Source of the DNA: Aromatoleum toluvorans
GTDB lineage: Bacteria; Pseudomonadota; Gammaproteobacteria; Burkholderiales; Rhodocyclaceae
Direction of reading: 5' to 3'
Assembly (NCBI RefSeq): GCF_012910905.1
Contig: NZ_WTVN01000007.1
Span: 83,731-147,730 of the forward strand
DNA: 64,000 nt
A program made the position numbers and the translations under genes. The notes below the pieces were generated by a model that had not been told where the DNA came from, ran no database searches, and saw only the letters and a program-made list of their open reading frames with translations. Positions 9,156 to 18,270 of the stretch are shown one piece after another (the stretch's first letter is position 1; each line of letters starts with the position of its first letter).

Positions 9156-10019
9156 ATGCATTCTGCCCAGGAACTCGTTGCCAACGTCGTTACGCTCGCG
9201 TCACTGCCGACGGTATACCTGCACATCCGCGACGAACTCGACGCCCCGACCGGATCGGCAACGAGCGTGGCCCACGCCATCAGCGCGGATCCCGCGATCT
9301 CCTCCAGCCTGCTGCGCCTCGCCAACAGCGCCTTCTACGGCTACGGCGGCAGGATCGACACCATCACGCGCGCGGTGACGATCCTCGGCATCCAGCAGGT
9401 ACACGACCTCGTGCTCGCCATTTCGGCCAGCGATGCCTTCTCCCTGTTCGCGCCGCAGCACCTCGACATGCCCCGCTTCTGGCGCGGCAGCGTCATGCGC
9501 GGGCTGGCCGCACGCGAGATCGGACGAAACCAGGGGATGATCGGCGTCGAGCGGCTGTTCGTGATCGGGCTACTGTCCGACATCGGGCACCTGGTCATGT
9601 ACCAGACGATTCCCGAACTCACGCATGAAGCGCGCACCGTCGCCACCGCCAACCGCGAACCGCTGCACGAGGTCGAACGCCGCATCGCCGGCTGCGACCA
9701 TGCGGAGGTGGGGGCCGCCCTGATGGCACAGTGGCGCCTGCCGACGACCTTCGTCGACATCATCGGCGCGCAGGGCAACCCGCGCCTTGCCGGCGACTAT
9801 GTCTATGAAGCGGCCATGGTGCACGTGGCTGCGCGCATCGCCGAGGCCGATCAGGAAAACGAATCCAGCACGGCCGCCGCCGAGCGCATCGCCCCCGTGA
9901 TCTGGTCGCTGCTGGACATGGAACCGGCCAGCCTGCGGCGCATCCGCGAAAGCGCCGAACTCGACCTTTCCGCCTACACCGCGCTGTTTTTCCCCAACCT
10001 CGGCAACGCGCGCGCCTGA
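9156..10019 (+). CDS. HDOD-domain signalling protein (second of two)
   Basis: 287 residues. The HDOD signature is clear: LVANVVTLASLPTVYLHIRD, AISADPAISSSLLRLANSAFYG, and AVTILGIQQVHDLVLAISASD, followed by FVIGLLSDIGHLVMYQ and CDHAEVGAALMAQWRLP. This copy matches the family consensus better than the gene at 4835 and retains an HD-like pair in the second half. The start was set at 9156 because residues upstream are Arg/Pro-rich and belong to another frame. Its last 46 bases overlap the end of hoxW on the opposite strand. Confidence 0.9.
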   Translation: MHSAQELVANVVTLASLPTVYLHIRDELDAPTGSATSVAHAISADPAISSSLLRLANSAFYGYGGRIDTITRAVTILGIQQVHDLVLAISASDAFSLFAPQHLDMPRFWRGSVMRGLAAREIGRNQGMIGVERLFVIGLLSDIGHLVMYQTIPELTHEARTVATANREPLHEVERRIAGCDHAEVGAALMAQWRLPTTFVDIIGAQGNPRLAGDYVYEAAMVHVAARIAEADQENESSTAAAERIAPVIWSLLDMEPASLRRIRESAELDLSAYTALFFPNLGNARA

Positions 10020-10492
10020 ATCAGGCTGCGCCACCGCCCGGCGTCGGGTTCGCGCAGCAGTTCGCGCGCAAAGGCCAGCGCCTGCACCACCCCCTCCGCG
10101 GCCTGTTCCGACAGCCCCTCACCCAGTTCGAACCGCTCCGCGCGGACGCCCAGGATGAAAGCCGGCGGCGGCTCGCGCCCCTCGATACGCCGGAATACTG
10201 CCAGGATGGCGGAAGGCGCAAGCGCGTGCGAAAAGCTCGCGACGGGGACGCCGCCATCCGGCTCCGCGAACCCGAAGGGCGCCTGCAGGCCGCACGCCGC
10301 GTCGATGAACAGCGCCAGGTCCGCATCACGCAACTCCAGCGCATGCTCGACCTGGAGCTGGAAATCATGAACGACCCGGACCCCCGGCGGCAGTTCGGAC
10401 TCCAACGCGTGCAGCAAGGCCGGCCCTGCAGCGTCGTCGCCGCGGGACTCGTTGCCGGTGACGAAAACGACCAGCCTCACCGGATCAGTCAC
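9974..10492 (-). CDS. hoxW: Hydrogenase maturation endopeptidase HoxW
   Basis: 172 residues from a GTG that overlaps the hoxH stop by 8 bases. The motif GNESRGDDAAG near the N-terminus, the second acidic site in FIDAACG and the histidine in SFSHALAP are the nickel-sensing and catalytic features of the HycI/HoxW protease family. It would remove the ~25-residue C-terminal tail of HoxH after nickel insertion. The GTG start fits the tight operon packing; an upstream ATG in the same frame lies inside hoxH. The tail overlaps the convergent HDOD gene by 46 bases. Confidence 0.9.
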   Translation of the reverse strand: MTDPVRLVVFVTGNESRGDDAAGPALLHALESELPPGVRVVHDFQLQVEHALELRDADLALFIDAACGLQAPFGFAEPDGGVPVASFSHALAPSAILAVFRRIEGREPPPAFILGVRAERFELGEGLSEQAAEGVVQALAFARELLREPDAGRWRSLIQARALPRLGKNSAV

Positions 10493-11942
10493 GCACCACC
10501 CGGTCCAGCACCTCGCCGTTCGCCGCCGCCAGCTCCAGCACCAGCGGCATCTTGCCCAGCGCATGGGTCGCGCAGGACAGGCACGGATCGTAGGCGCGGA
10601 TCGCCACCTCGATGTGATTGAGCAGCCCCTCGGTCAGCTTCCGCCCGTCCAGGTAGCGGCGCGCCACCTCCCGCACGGCCGTATTCATCGCCTGATTGTT
10701 GTGGGTTGTCGACACGATCAGGTTGCACATCGTCACGAGGTCGTCGTCACCAACCTGATAATGATGGATCAGGGTTCCGCGCGGCGCCTCGATGATGCCG
10801 ACGCCCTCGTTTCCGCGCACGCCGTCCCCCATCAATGGCCCTTCGAGCAAATCCCCGTCGCCCAGCAGATCGCGGATCACCTCGGCCGCGTGCAGCATCT
10901 CGATCATCCGCGCCCAGTGATACGCGAGCGTCGCCCTGACCGGCTCGCCCTTGCCGTAATCGATGAACTCGAGCCGCTCCGACTCTGCCAGCGGCGTCGG
11001 GATGAAGTCGCAGTTCTGCACCCGCGCAAGCGGCCCGACCTGGTACCAGCCCTCCTCCGGTCCCAGCTGCTCCAGGTAAGGGAACTTCATGTAGCTCCAC
11101 GGCTTCACCTGCTCCCGGATCACGCTGCGGTAGGCCTGATCCGGCACCTGATCGAGCAGGATCTTTCCATCCGCATCGCGAAAGCGCAGCGCCCCGTGAT
11201 ACAGGTCCATCCCGCCATCCGCTCGCACCAGGCTCATCAGCTTGGCCGGGAATCGCCCGAATTCGTCATACAGCGCGGGATCGGCCTGGTGCAGCTGCTT
11301 CACCAGCGCGACCGCCGTGCGGCTCCACTCGACCATCCGATCGATGTCCGCACGCAGCGCGTCGCGGTCCTCGACTGCGAGGTGCCGGTTCATTCCGCCC
11401 GGCACCGAGCCGGTACCGTGGATGCGCTTGCCGGCGGTCGCCCGGATCACCTCCTGCCCGAATTTCCGCAGCAGCACCCCCTGGCGCGCGACCTCCGGGT
11501 GCGCCGCGGCCACCCCGACGATGTTCCGCTTGCCCACTTCGGAATCGAAGCCGAACAGCAGGTCCGGCGAGGACAGGTGGAAGAAGTGCAAGGCGTGCGA
11601 CTGCAGGATCTGGCCGTAGTGCATCAGGCGCCGCAGCTTCTCGGCCGAGCGCGTGATCCGCGCGCCGAGGACGCAGTCCATCGCCTTCGACGCCGCGAGG
11701 TGATGGCTGACCGGGCAGATGCCGCACAGGCGCTGCACCATCACCGGGACTTCCCAGTACGGACGCCCCTGGATGAACACCTCGAAGCCGCGGAATTCCA
11801 CGATATGGAGCCGCGCCTCGCGCACGTGATCCTCCTCGTCGAGGAGCAGCGTCACCTTGCCGTGCCCTTCGACCCGCGACACCGGGTCGATCACCACCCG
11901 TCGCAGGCGCTCCCTGTCGGCGGCCGTTTCAAGCGAATCCAT
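10485..11942 (-). CDS. hoxH: NAD-reducing hydrogenase large subunit HoxH
   Basis: 485 residues, the normal size for HoxH. It binds the NiFe(CN)2CO site through two cysteine pairs, both present: [11 protein letters not shown] near residue 60 and DPCLSCATH near the C-terminus. The sequence after CATH ([11 protein letters not shown]...) is about 25 residues, the part removed by HoxW. The opening [14 protein letters not shown] is typical. It follows hoxY after 8 bases. The cytosolic NAD-linked group 3d assignment comes from the HoxFUYH set. Maturation also needs hyp genes, which are not in this window. Confidence 0.96.
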   Translation of the reverse strand: MDSLETAADRERLRRVVIDPVSRVEGHGKVTLLLDEEDHVREARLHIVEFRGFEVFIQGRPYWEVPVMVQRLCGICPVSHHLAASKAMDCVLGARITRSAEKLRRLMHYGQILQSHALHFFHLSSPDLLFGFDSEVGKRNIVGVAAAHPEVARQGVLLRKFGQEVIRATAGKRIHGTGSVPGGMNRHLAVEDRDALRADIDRMVEWSRTAVALVKQLHQADPALYDEFGRFPAKLMSLVRADGGMDLYHGALRFRDADGKILLDQVPDQAYRSVIREQVKPWSYMKFPYLEQLGPEEGWYQVGPLARVQNCDFIPTPLAESERLEFIDYGKGEPVRATLAYHWARMIEMLHAAEVIRDLLGDGDLLEGPLMGDGVRGNEGVGIIEAPRGTLIHHYQVGDDDLVTMCNLIVSTTHNNQAMNTAVREVARRYLDGRKLTEGLLNHIEVAIRAYDPCLSCATHALGKMPLVLELAAANGEVLDRVVRD

Positions 11943-11950
11943 GCAAGACC

Positions 11951-12505
11951 TCAATCGAAATGCAGCAAAGGGTGAGGCAGGCGCGGCGTGCGACCGCCGA
12001 TCAGGTCGGTCAGGAAGGTCCAGATCGCGTCGCCCGAAGGCGGGCATCCCGGAATGAAGTAATCGACCCGCACGACCTCGTGGATCGGGTGCACGCGGTC
12101 GAGCAGCAGCGGCAACTCGGGATCGTCGGGAACGCCCCCGTCCTCGACCCCGTCGCGCTTCACGTACACCTGCTGCAGGCAGTCGCCCAGGTCGAGATGA
12201 TTGCGCTGCGCCGGCAGCCCGCCATTGATCGCACAGGCCCCCACCGCCACCAGCGTCTTGCAGTTGCGCCGGAACTCGCGCAGGACGTGGACGTTCTCCG
12301 CATTGCACACGCCGCCCTCGATCAGCCCGATGTCGCAAGGCCCGCAATGTTTGATGTCGGTCAGCGGCGAGCGGTCGAACTCGACGACCTTAGCGAGGTC
12401 GAGCAGGCGCTCGTCCATGTCGAGAAACGACATGTGGCAGCCGAAGCAACCGGCCAGCGAAGTCGTCGCAACGCGCACGCGCGGCATGGGGATGCTGTCG
12501 CTCAT
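11951..12505 (-). CDS. hoxY: NAD-reducing hydrogenase small subunit HoxY
   Basis: 184 residues, short compared with small subunits of other [NiFe] hydrogenases, as expected for HoxY. The proximal [4Fe-4S] ligands are visible: LAGCFGCHMSFLD near the start, VAVGACAINGG in the middle and FIPGCPPSGD near the end. There is no Tat signal and no medial or distal cluster domain, so the enzyme is cytosolic. Its ATG overlaps the hoxU stop as ATGA. It delivers electrons from HoxH to the HoxFU diaphorase. Confidence 0.95.
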   Translation of the reverse strand: MSDSIPMPRVRVATTSLAGCFGCHMSFLDMDERLLDLAKVVEFDRSPLTDIKHCGPCDIGLIEGGVCNAENVHVLREFRRNCKTLVAVGACAINGGLPAQRNHLDLGDCLQQVYVKRDGVEDGGVPDDPELPLLLDRVHPIHEVVRVDYFIPGCPPSGDAIWTFLTDLIGGRTPRLPHPLLHFD

Positions 12506-13206
12506 TCGCCCTTCTCCATCGCGACCGTGCTGATCGACGCCCGATCGTACTTGCGCTCGCCGATCGGTACGGCGAACCCCACCCGCTTGCGCAGGATCAC
12601 GCCCACGGGACAGATATCCGCGGCCCGGTCGGTCACCGCGAAGTCCGTGTCGGCGAGCCGCCCCGACTCCGCATTCACGACCAGATGCTTGTGAATGCCG
12701 CGATCGGTCAGCGCAAACACCCCCTTGCCGTCCACATCGCGCGACGCCCGCACGCACAGCTCGCAGAAGATGCAGCGGTTGAAGTCGAGCAACACGTCCG
12801 GATGCGACGCATCGACCGGCCGGTCCGGGAAGAAATGCGCGAAGCGCGCGCTGCTCATGTCCAGTTCGTACGCCAGCGCCTGCAACTGGCAGTTGCCGCT
12901 CTTCTCGCACGACGGGCAGAAGTGGTTCCCTTCCACGAACAGCATCTGCAGCAGCGCCCGCCGCTCGCCATTGATCTCCGGCGTATTGCTCTCCACTTCC
13001 ATGCCGTCCCGCGCCGGCAGCGCGCAGGACGACACGTGACGCCCGCCCACCTTCACGATGCACAGCTTGCACGAACCGTGCGGCGGGAAATCCGGGTGCC
13101 AGCACAGGTGCGGAATGTAGCGTCCGGCCGCGCGCGCGGCCTGCAGAATCGTCTGACCGTCCTCGAACGGCACCGGCTGCCCGTCGAACAGGAATGTCCC
13201 GCCCAT
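12502..13206 (-). CDS. hoxU: NAD-reducing hydrogenase diaphorase subunit HoxU
   Basis: 234 residues, equivalent to the N-terminal part of NuoG. A plant-type [2Fe-2S] domain (HLCWHPDFPPHGSCKLC, then SSCALP) is followed by the His-type [4Fe-4S] set (NHFCPSCEKSGNCQL) and a further [4Fe-4S] set (CIFCELCVRASRD, then ADICPVGV). It wires HoxF to HoxY. It begins 2 bases after the hoxF stop and overlaps hoxY by 4 bases, so translation is probably coupled. Confidence 0.95.
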   Translation of the reverse strand: MGGTFLFDGQPVPFEDGQTILQAARAAGRYIPHLCWHPDFPPHGSCKLCIVKVGGRHVSSCALPARDGMEVESNTPEINGERRALLQMLFVEGNHFCPSCEKSGNCQLQALAYELDMSSARFAHFFPDRPVDASHPDVLLDFNRCIFCELCVRASRDVDGKGVFALTDRGIHKHLVVNAESGRLADTDFAVTDRAADICPVGVILRKRVGFAVPIGERKYDRASISTVAMEKGE

Positions 13207-13208
13207 CG

Positions 13209-15002
13209 CTACACCTCCTCCCGCCTATCGAGATGCGCCGCCGGGTCGTCACGACCGGTCATGCGGCGCGCGGTCTCCAGCGCCGCATCCAGGTCGAACG
13301 CCGGTTTGAAGTCGAGCGATACCAGGCGCCGCTCATACGCCGGGCGGAACTTGAGCAGCGTGTCGATCACCGGATTCGGCGCGCTGGACCCCAGCCCGCA
13401 ATGGCTGGCATTCTTCAGCAGCCGGTCCAACCACTCGATGTCGGCCAGATCCATCTTCGCCCCCTTCCCGCTCGCGAGCTTGTCCATGTAGCCCTTGAGC
13501 AGGGCCGTTCCGACGCGGCACGGCGTACAGAATCCGCAGCTCTCGTGCGCAAAGAAATGCACGAAGTTGCGCGCCATCTCGAACGGATCCCGCCTCCCGT
13601 CGAACACCATGAAGGCCCCTGCCGTCGGCACATCCTCGAACGCGATGCGCCGATGGAACTCGTGGCTCGCGATCGTCACCCCCGACGCCCCTCCCACCTG
13701 CACGACCTGTGGATCGTGCGCCCCGCAGTCCTCGAGCACATGCTCGATGGTCACGCCGAAGGGGTATTCATAGACGCCGGAGTACGCGCAGTCGCCCGAA
13801 ATCGAAAGCAGCTTCGTGCCGGTCGACTGTGGCGTCCCCGTCGCCGCGAATGCGGCCCCGCCCTGCAGCGCGATCAGCGTCGTCTTCGCGAGCGTCTCGA
13901 CGTTGTTCACGACGGTCGGGCGTCCGAGGTAACCGTGCGTCACCGGGAACGGCGGCCGGATCCGTGGCGTCCCGCGCTTGCCTTCCAGCGATTCGAGCAG
14001 CGCCGTTTCCTCGCCGCACACGTAGGCACCCGCGCCGAGGTGGATGTCGATGTCGAAGTCGAATCCGCTTTCGCCCAGGATCCGCGCTCCCAGCAGCCCC
14101 GCGGCGCGGCGCACGGCCAGCACCGCCCGCAGATGCTTCAACAGATAGCGATACTCGCCGCGCAGGTACAGCAGCCCCTGCCGCGCGCCGGTCGCCCACG
14201 CGGCCAGCGTCATGCCCTCGATCACCCGGTCGGCCTGGCTGGCCAGCAGGACGCGATCCTTGAACGTGCCCGGCTCTCCCTCGTCCGCATTGCAGACCAC
14301 GACCTTGTCGGCCCCCGGCGCATCGCGGCACGCGCCCCACTTCACCGCCGTCGTGAAACCCGCCCCGCCGCGCCCGCGCAGACCCGAAACGCGCATCTCC
14401 TCGAGCCAGCCATTCCGCCCGCGCTTCATCGCCGCCTGCAAGGCCGATCCGGGAACGAAATCCGCGCCGAGCAAGGCGCCACGGCGACGGATGTTGTCAT
14501 CGACGCGGAAGAATTCCGCAGGCCACGCGGCGAGCGGCGTCCCCGCGTGCACCAGCGCCGCGATGCGTTCCACGCGCGCCTCGTCGAGCCGCGTCACCGC
14601 CACCCCATTCACCAGGATCGCCGGCCCCTGATCACCCATGCCGGTACAGGACGTGATATCGACGCTCGCTTCGCCTCCCGGCGACACCTGTCCCGGCGAC
14701 ACCCCCAACCGGCGACATAGGCGCTCCATCAACGCACGGCTGCCGAGCATCCGGTCGATGATATTGTCGGAAAACAGGATGCGGAAACGGCCGACGGGCT
14801 CCGTGTGCAGGAAGCTGTAGAAGCCGGCAACGCCCTCGACGCGCGACCGTGGCAACTCCAGCAAGCCGGCGATGCGGGTCAGCGCAGCCGCCGGCAGATA
14901 GCCAATGGCGTCCTGCGTTTCGACAAGAACCTGCAGCAGTTGCGACGGCTCGCGCCGATGGCGCTCGACCGCCTGTGCTGCTACCCGCTCGGCATCATGC
15001 AT
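13209..15002 (-). CDS. hoxF: NAD-reducing hydrogenase diaphorase subunit HoxF
   Basis: 597 residues. The N-terminal ~170 residues are a NuoE-like thioredoxin-fold domain. The rest is NuoF-like with the FMN/NAD site ([41 protein letters not shown]) and the [4Fe-4S] motif ESCGFCTPCR plus a distant Cys (HCGLG). The NuoE-like half keeps only one Cys (TSCTGMGDQ) at the four positions used for a [2Fe-2S] cluster, so that cluster is probably absent. A GGAG ribosome binding site precedes the ATG. It is the first gene of hoxFUYHW. Confidence 0.95.
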   Translation of the reverse strand: MHDAERVAAQAVERHRREPSQLLQVLVETQDAIGYLPAAALTRIAGLLELPRSRVEGVAGFYSFLHTEPVGRFRILFSDNIIDRMLGSRALMERLCRRLGVSPGQVSPGGEASVDITSCTGMGDQGPAILVNGVAVTRLDEARVERIAALVHAGTPLAAWPAEFFRVDDNIRRRGALLGADFVPGSALQAAMKRGRNGWLEEMRVSGLRGRGGAGFTTAVKWGACRDAPGADKVVVCNADEGEPGTFKDRVLLASQADRVIEGMTLAAWATGARQGLLYLRGEYRYLLKHLRAVLAVRRAAGLLGARILGESGFDFDIDIHLGAGAYVCGEETALLESLEGKRGTPRIRPPFPVTHGYLGRPTVVNNVETLAKTTLIALQGGAAFAATGTPQSTGTKLLSISGDCAYSGVYEYPFGVTIEHVLEDCGAHDPQVVQVGGASGVTIASHEFHRRIAFEDVPTAGAFMVFDGRRDPFEMARNFVHFFAHESCGFCTPCRVGTALLKGYMDKLASGKGAKMDLADIEWLDRLLKNASHCGLGSSAPNPVIDTLLKFRPAYERRLVSLDFKPAFDLDAALETARRMTGRDDPAAHLDRREEV

Positions 15003-15045
15003 AGCGAACTCCGGAGCATGCTCTCTGCAAGAATTTTAGCAGCAA

Positions 15046-15060
15046 GTGATACTGCATCAC
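15046..15060 (-). promoter_or_regulatory. Inverted repeat, candidate operator of hoxF
   Basis: GTGAT-ACTGC-ATCAC is a perfect 5-bp palindrome with a 5-base spacer, located 44-58 bases upstream of the hoxF ATG and overlapping the spacer and -35 region of the predicted promoter. The half-site resembles FNR/CRP-family half-sites, but the spacer is one base longer than an FNR site. Which protein binds it is unknown. Confidence 0.3.
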
Positions 15061-15181
15061 GCACCCGCCCAAAAGGGGCAAACATTTCCTGCCTCCGCCG
15101 CGCGAATCGTTGCGCGACACCCAACGACAGCCCAAACCCTTTGCCGGCGCGACTTTCAGCCGCACAGACCAGCCAAAAGCG

Positions 15182-15197
15182 CTACTAGATGTAGTGA
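15182..15197 (+). promoter_or_regulatory. NrdR-box-like sequence upstream of nrdJ
   Basis: The core CTAGATGTAG (15185-15194) matches 8 of 10 positions of the NrdR core CWATATATWG, and the full 16-mer matches about 11 of 16. It lies just upstream of the predicted -35 of nrdJ. NrdR sites usually come in pairs about 30 bases apart. The second position (15212-15227) is a poor match and overlaps the promoter. Confidence 0.3.
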
Positions 15198-15208
15198 TAT
15201 TCGCACGC

Positions 15209-15237
15209 TTGACATACTGTTTAAATTTTTAACTACT
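15209..15237 (+). promoter_or_regulatory. Candidate nrdJ promoter
   Basis: A consensus -35 TTGACA (15209-15214) is followed by an AT-rich stretch. The -10 is unclear: ACTACT at 17 bases or TAACTA at 15 bases. The start codon is about 100 bases further on, leaving a T-rich leader. Confidence 0.4.
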
Positions 15238-15339
15238 TGTTTTTATGTGCTTTTATTTTTTTGCAAAATCAGACTCCACAGGCTATTCTTCACGCCGAAA
15301 CACACACCAATCGAACGGACTCACACACTGAAAAAGACC

Positions 15340-18207
15340 ATGAGCACGACGATCAATCCGCAGGCAAAAGGCAAGGCCGACGCTTCGACCCTCGCACCCC
15401 AGGAAATCTCGGGCGAGGTTCTCATCGAAAAATACGCGAAGGACGACGAGCAGACCGTCGCCGAAGTGCGCACGCGCGTCGCACGCGCACTCGCGGCGGT
15501 CGAAGCCGAAGACAAGCGCGCCCATTGGGAAGCGAAATTCCTCGAAGCGCAGGAAAAAGGCTTCGTGCCCGCAGGCCGCATCAACAGCGCGGCCGGCACC
15601 AAGCTGCAGGCGACGCTGATCAACTGCTTCGTCCAGCCCGTCGGCGACTCCGTCTCCGAAGCCGTGGACGGCCGTCCCGGCATCTACACCGCCCTCGCCC
15701 AGGCCGCCGAAACGATGCGCCGCGGCGGCGGCGTCGGCTACGACTTCTCGAGCATCCGTCCGAAGGGCGCCCTCGTCAAAGGCACCCTCTCCAACGCCTC
15801 CGGCCCCGTGTCCTACATGCGCGTCTTCGATCGCTCGTGCGAGACCGTCGAATCCGCCGGCGCACGTCGCGGAGCCCAGATGGGGGTGCTGCGCTGCGAT
15901 CACCCTGACATCGAGGAGTTCATCCACGCCAAGGACCACGGCGACCTGACGAACTTCAACATCTCCGTAGGCGTCACGGACGCCTTCATGAAGGCCGTCG
16001 ACACCGACACCGATGTCGAGCTCGCGCACAAGGCCGAGCCGATCGACGACCTCAAGGCGGCGGGGGCCTACCAGCGCGACGACGGCCTGTGGGTGTACCA
16101 CAAGCTGCGCGCCCGCGAACTGTGGGACCAGATCATGCGCTCGACGTACGACCACGCCGAGCCCGGTATCCTGTTCCTCGACCGCATGAACCAGGACAAC
16201 AACCTGTACTACTGCGAGACCATCGAGGCGACCAACCCCTGCGCCGAGCAACCGCTCCCCCCGTACGGCTGCTGCGACCTCGGCTCGATCAACCTCACGC
16301 CCTTCGTGAAGAATCCCTTCACCGAAAAGGCCGACTTCGACTACGCCGCCTTCGGCAAGGTCGTTGATGTTGCGATCCGCATGCTCGACAACGTGCTCGA
16401 CGTCACGCACTGGCCGCTCGAACAGCAGGAAAACGAAGCACAATCGAAGCGCCGCGTCGGCCTCGGCTTCACCGGCCTCGGCGACGCCCTGATCATGCTC
16501 GGCCAGCGCTACGACGGCCCCGAAGCCCGCGCCGTCGCGGCCAAGATCTCCGAGTACATGCGCGACCGCGCCTACCTCGCGTCCGTCGAACTCGCCAAGG
16601 AGCGCGGCGCCTTCCCGCTCTTCAACGCCGACCTCTACCTGTCCGGCGGCAATTTCGCCTCGCGCCTCCCCAACGAGGTCAAGGACAAGATCCGCAAGCA
16701 CGGCCTGCGCAACTCGCACCTGCTGTCGATCGCCCCGACCGGCACGATCTCGCTCGCCTTCGCGGACAACGCCTCGAACGGCATCGAGCCGCCCTTCTCG
16801 TACACCTACACCCGGCGCAAGCGCATGGCCGACGGCACGTACAAGGAGTACGCCGTCGAGGATTACGCATGGCGTCTGTACAAGCACCTCGGCGGCAACA
16901 TGGACAGCCTGCCGTCCTATTTCGTCACCGCCCTCGAGATCTCGGCACAGGCCCACAAGGACATGGTCGCCGCGGTCGCGCCCTTCATCGACACCTCGAT
17001 CTCGAAGACGGTGAACGTCCCCGAGGACTACCCCTACACGGAGTTCGAGGATCTCTACCTCTCCGCGTGGAAAGCCGGCCTGAAGGGCCTCGCCACCTAC
17101 CGCCCCAACTCGGTGCTCGGTTCCGTGCTCTCCGTCGCGCCCTCCACGGAGCAGAAACAGCCGCAGGACGTCGAGCTCTCCGGCCCGAACAAGCGCCTGT
17201 CGATCAAGAGCCTCCCCGCCCCGGTCCTGTCCAGCCTGCGCTGGCCCGGTCGCCCCGAGCTTCCGGACGGGAACATGGCCTGGACCTACATGCTCGGGAC
17301 CCCGACCGGCGACTTCGCGCTCTTCGTCGGCCAGGTCGGCAACAACGGCGGCACCTTCCCGTTCGAAGTCTGGGTCAACGGCGCGGACCAGCCGCGCGGC
17401 CTCGGCGCCGTTGCAAAAACACTGTCGATGGACATGCGCGCCAACGACCGCGGCTGGCTCAAGCTCAAGCTCGAGACCCTCGCCCGCACGATCGGCGAAA
17501 AATCCTTCGAAATGCCCTTCCCGCCGCACGGCGAGAAGACCATGTTCCCCGGCGTCGTCTCGGCCTTTGCCCAGGTGGTGCGCTACCGTTGCGAAAAACT
17601 CGGTGCCCTCGAGGTGAGTGACGCGCCGACGCCGGTGCTCGATACGCTCTTCAGCCTGCAGGAACCCAAGACCGGCACCGACGGCACGCTGTCCTGGACG
17701 GTGGATATCACCAACCCGGCCACCGGCGAAGACTTCGTCCTCGGCCTGAAGGAAATCACCCTCCCCGACGGCGTCACGCGTCCGTACTCGGTATGGCTGT
17801 CCGGCAACTATCCGCGCGCCCTCGACGGCCTGACCCGCATCCTGTCGCTCGACATGCGCGTCATGGATCCGGCCTGGATCGGCATGAAGCTGCGCAAGCT
17901 GCTGAACTACCCGGAGCCGCTCGGCGACTTCATGGCCTTCGTCCCCGGAACCAAACGCCAGCAGAACTACCCGAGCACCGTCGCATACATGGCCCAGCTC
18001 ATCATCCACCGCTATGCGATGCTCGGCGTGCTCGACGAACATGGTTACCCGGTTCGGGAGATGGGCATCCTCGAAGCGCCGCGCGAAGACAGTGACCCCA
18101 AGGTCATGCAGGGCGGACTGTGCAGCGAATGCGGCAACCACTCCGTCATCCGCAAGGACGGCTGCGACTTCTGCACCGCATGCGGAGCCGTCGGCACCTG
18201 CGGGTGA
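15340..18207 (+). CDS. nrdJ: Adenosylcobalamin-dependent (class II) ribonucleotide reductase
   Basis: 955 residues. It reduces ribonucleotides to deoxyribonucleotides with a B12-derived radical, independent of oxygen. Active-site features: a conserved Cys in LINCFVQP (Cys96), the radical-site triad in TNPCAEQPL (Asn299, Cys301, Glu303), the cysteine pair after it (YGCCDLGS) and the phosphate-binding loop around [19 protein letters not shown]. The C-terminal third contains two similar copies of a ~120-residue TSCPD-type domain (about residues 630-760 and 800-905). It ends in a Cys-rich tail ([13 protein letters not shown]) that may recharge the active site. The start was set at MSTTINP, where the protein-like sequence begins; the ribosome binding site is weak. 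Confidence 0.95.
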   Translation: MSTTINPQAKGKADASTLAPQEISGEVLIEKYAKDDEQTVAEVRTRVARALAAVEAEDKRAHWEAKFLEAQEKGFVPAGRINSAAGTKLQATLINCFVQPVGDSVSEAVDGRPGIYTALAQAAETMRRGGGVGYDFSSIRPKGALVKGTLSNASGPVSYMRVFDRSCETVESAGARRGAQMGVLRCDHPDIEEFIHAKDHGDLTNFNISVGVTDAFMKAVDTDTDVELAHKAEPIDDLKAAGAYQRDDGLWVYHKLRARELWDQIMRSTYDHAEPGILFLDRMNQDNNLYYCETIEATNPCAEQPLPPYGCCDLGSINLTPFVKNPFTEKADFDYAAFGKVVDVAIRMLDNVLDVTHWPLEQQENEAQSKRRVGLGFTGLGDALIMLGQRYDGPEARAVAAKISEYMRDRAYLASVELAKERGAFPLFNADLYLSGGNFASRLPNEVKDKIRKHGLRNSHLLSIAPTGTISLAFADNASNGIEPPFSYTYTRRKRMADGTYKEYAVEDYAWRLYKHLGGNMDSLPSYFVTALEISAQAHKDMVAAVAPFIDTSISKTVNVPEDYPYTEFEDLYLSAWKAGLKGLATYRPNSVLGSVLSVAPSTEQKQPQDVELSGPNKRLSIKSLPAPVLSSLRWPGRPELPDGNMAWTYMLGTPTGDFALFVGQVGNNGGTFPFEVWVNGADQPRGLGAVAKTLSMDMRANDRGWLKLKLETLARTIGEKSFEMPFPPHGEKTMFPGVVSAFAQVVRYRCEKLGALEVSDAPTPVLDTLFSLQEPKTGTDGTLSWTVDITNPATGEDFVLGLKEITLPDGVTRPYSVWLSGNYPRALDGLTRILSLDMRVMDPAWIGMKLRKLLNYPEPLGDFMAFVPGTKRQQNYPSTVAYMAQLIIHRYAMLGVLDEHGYPVREMGILEAPREDSDPKVMQGGLCSECGNHSVIRKDGCDFCTACGAVGTCG

Positions 18208-18240
18208 TCGACCTGAAGGCGCCCCGCGGGGCGCCCCAAT

Positions 18241-18270
18241 AAAAAACGCGAACCACGGTTCGCGTTTTTT
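18241..18270. terminator. Bidirectional intrinsic terminator after nrdJ
   Basis: AAAAAACGCGAACC and GGTTCGCGTTTTTT form a near-perfect stem with A-run and T-run flanks, 33 bases after the nrdJ stop. A second GC-only hairpin (GGCGCCCC/GGGGCGCC) lies just before it. The symmetrical A/T tails would stop transcription from nrdJ and from the opposing nuo-nudix operon. Confidence 0.85.

Larger units (their letters stand above)
15003..15339. promoter_or_regulatory. Divergent control region between hoxF and nrdJ
   Basis: This 337-base stretch holds no gene. On the hoxF side there is an extended -10-like TGCTAAAAT (15041 to 15033, minus strand) placing a start about 24 bases before hoxF. A perfect inverted repeat GTGAT-N5-ATCAC at 15046-15060 abuts it. 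On the nrdJ side lie a consensus -35 (TTGACA at 15209) and an NrdR-box-like sequence, listed separately. Bases 15205-15275 are very T-rich compared with the rest of the window. No cobalamin riboswitch was recognised by eye. Confidence 0.5.

Noticed and set aside
15046..15060. FNR/ANR site upstream of hoxF
   Set aside because: The half-sites fit partly (GTGAT/ATCAC), but the spacer is five bases instead of four. Kept only as an unassigned palindrome.
15003..15339. Cobalamin riboswitch before nrdJ
   Set aside because: A B12-dependent enzyme made this worth looking for, but I could not find the conserved B12-box or a matching fold. The region is too AT-rich near the gene.
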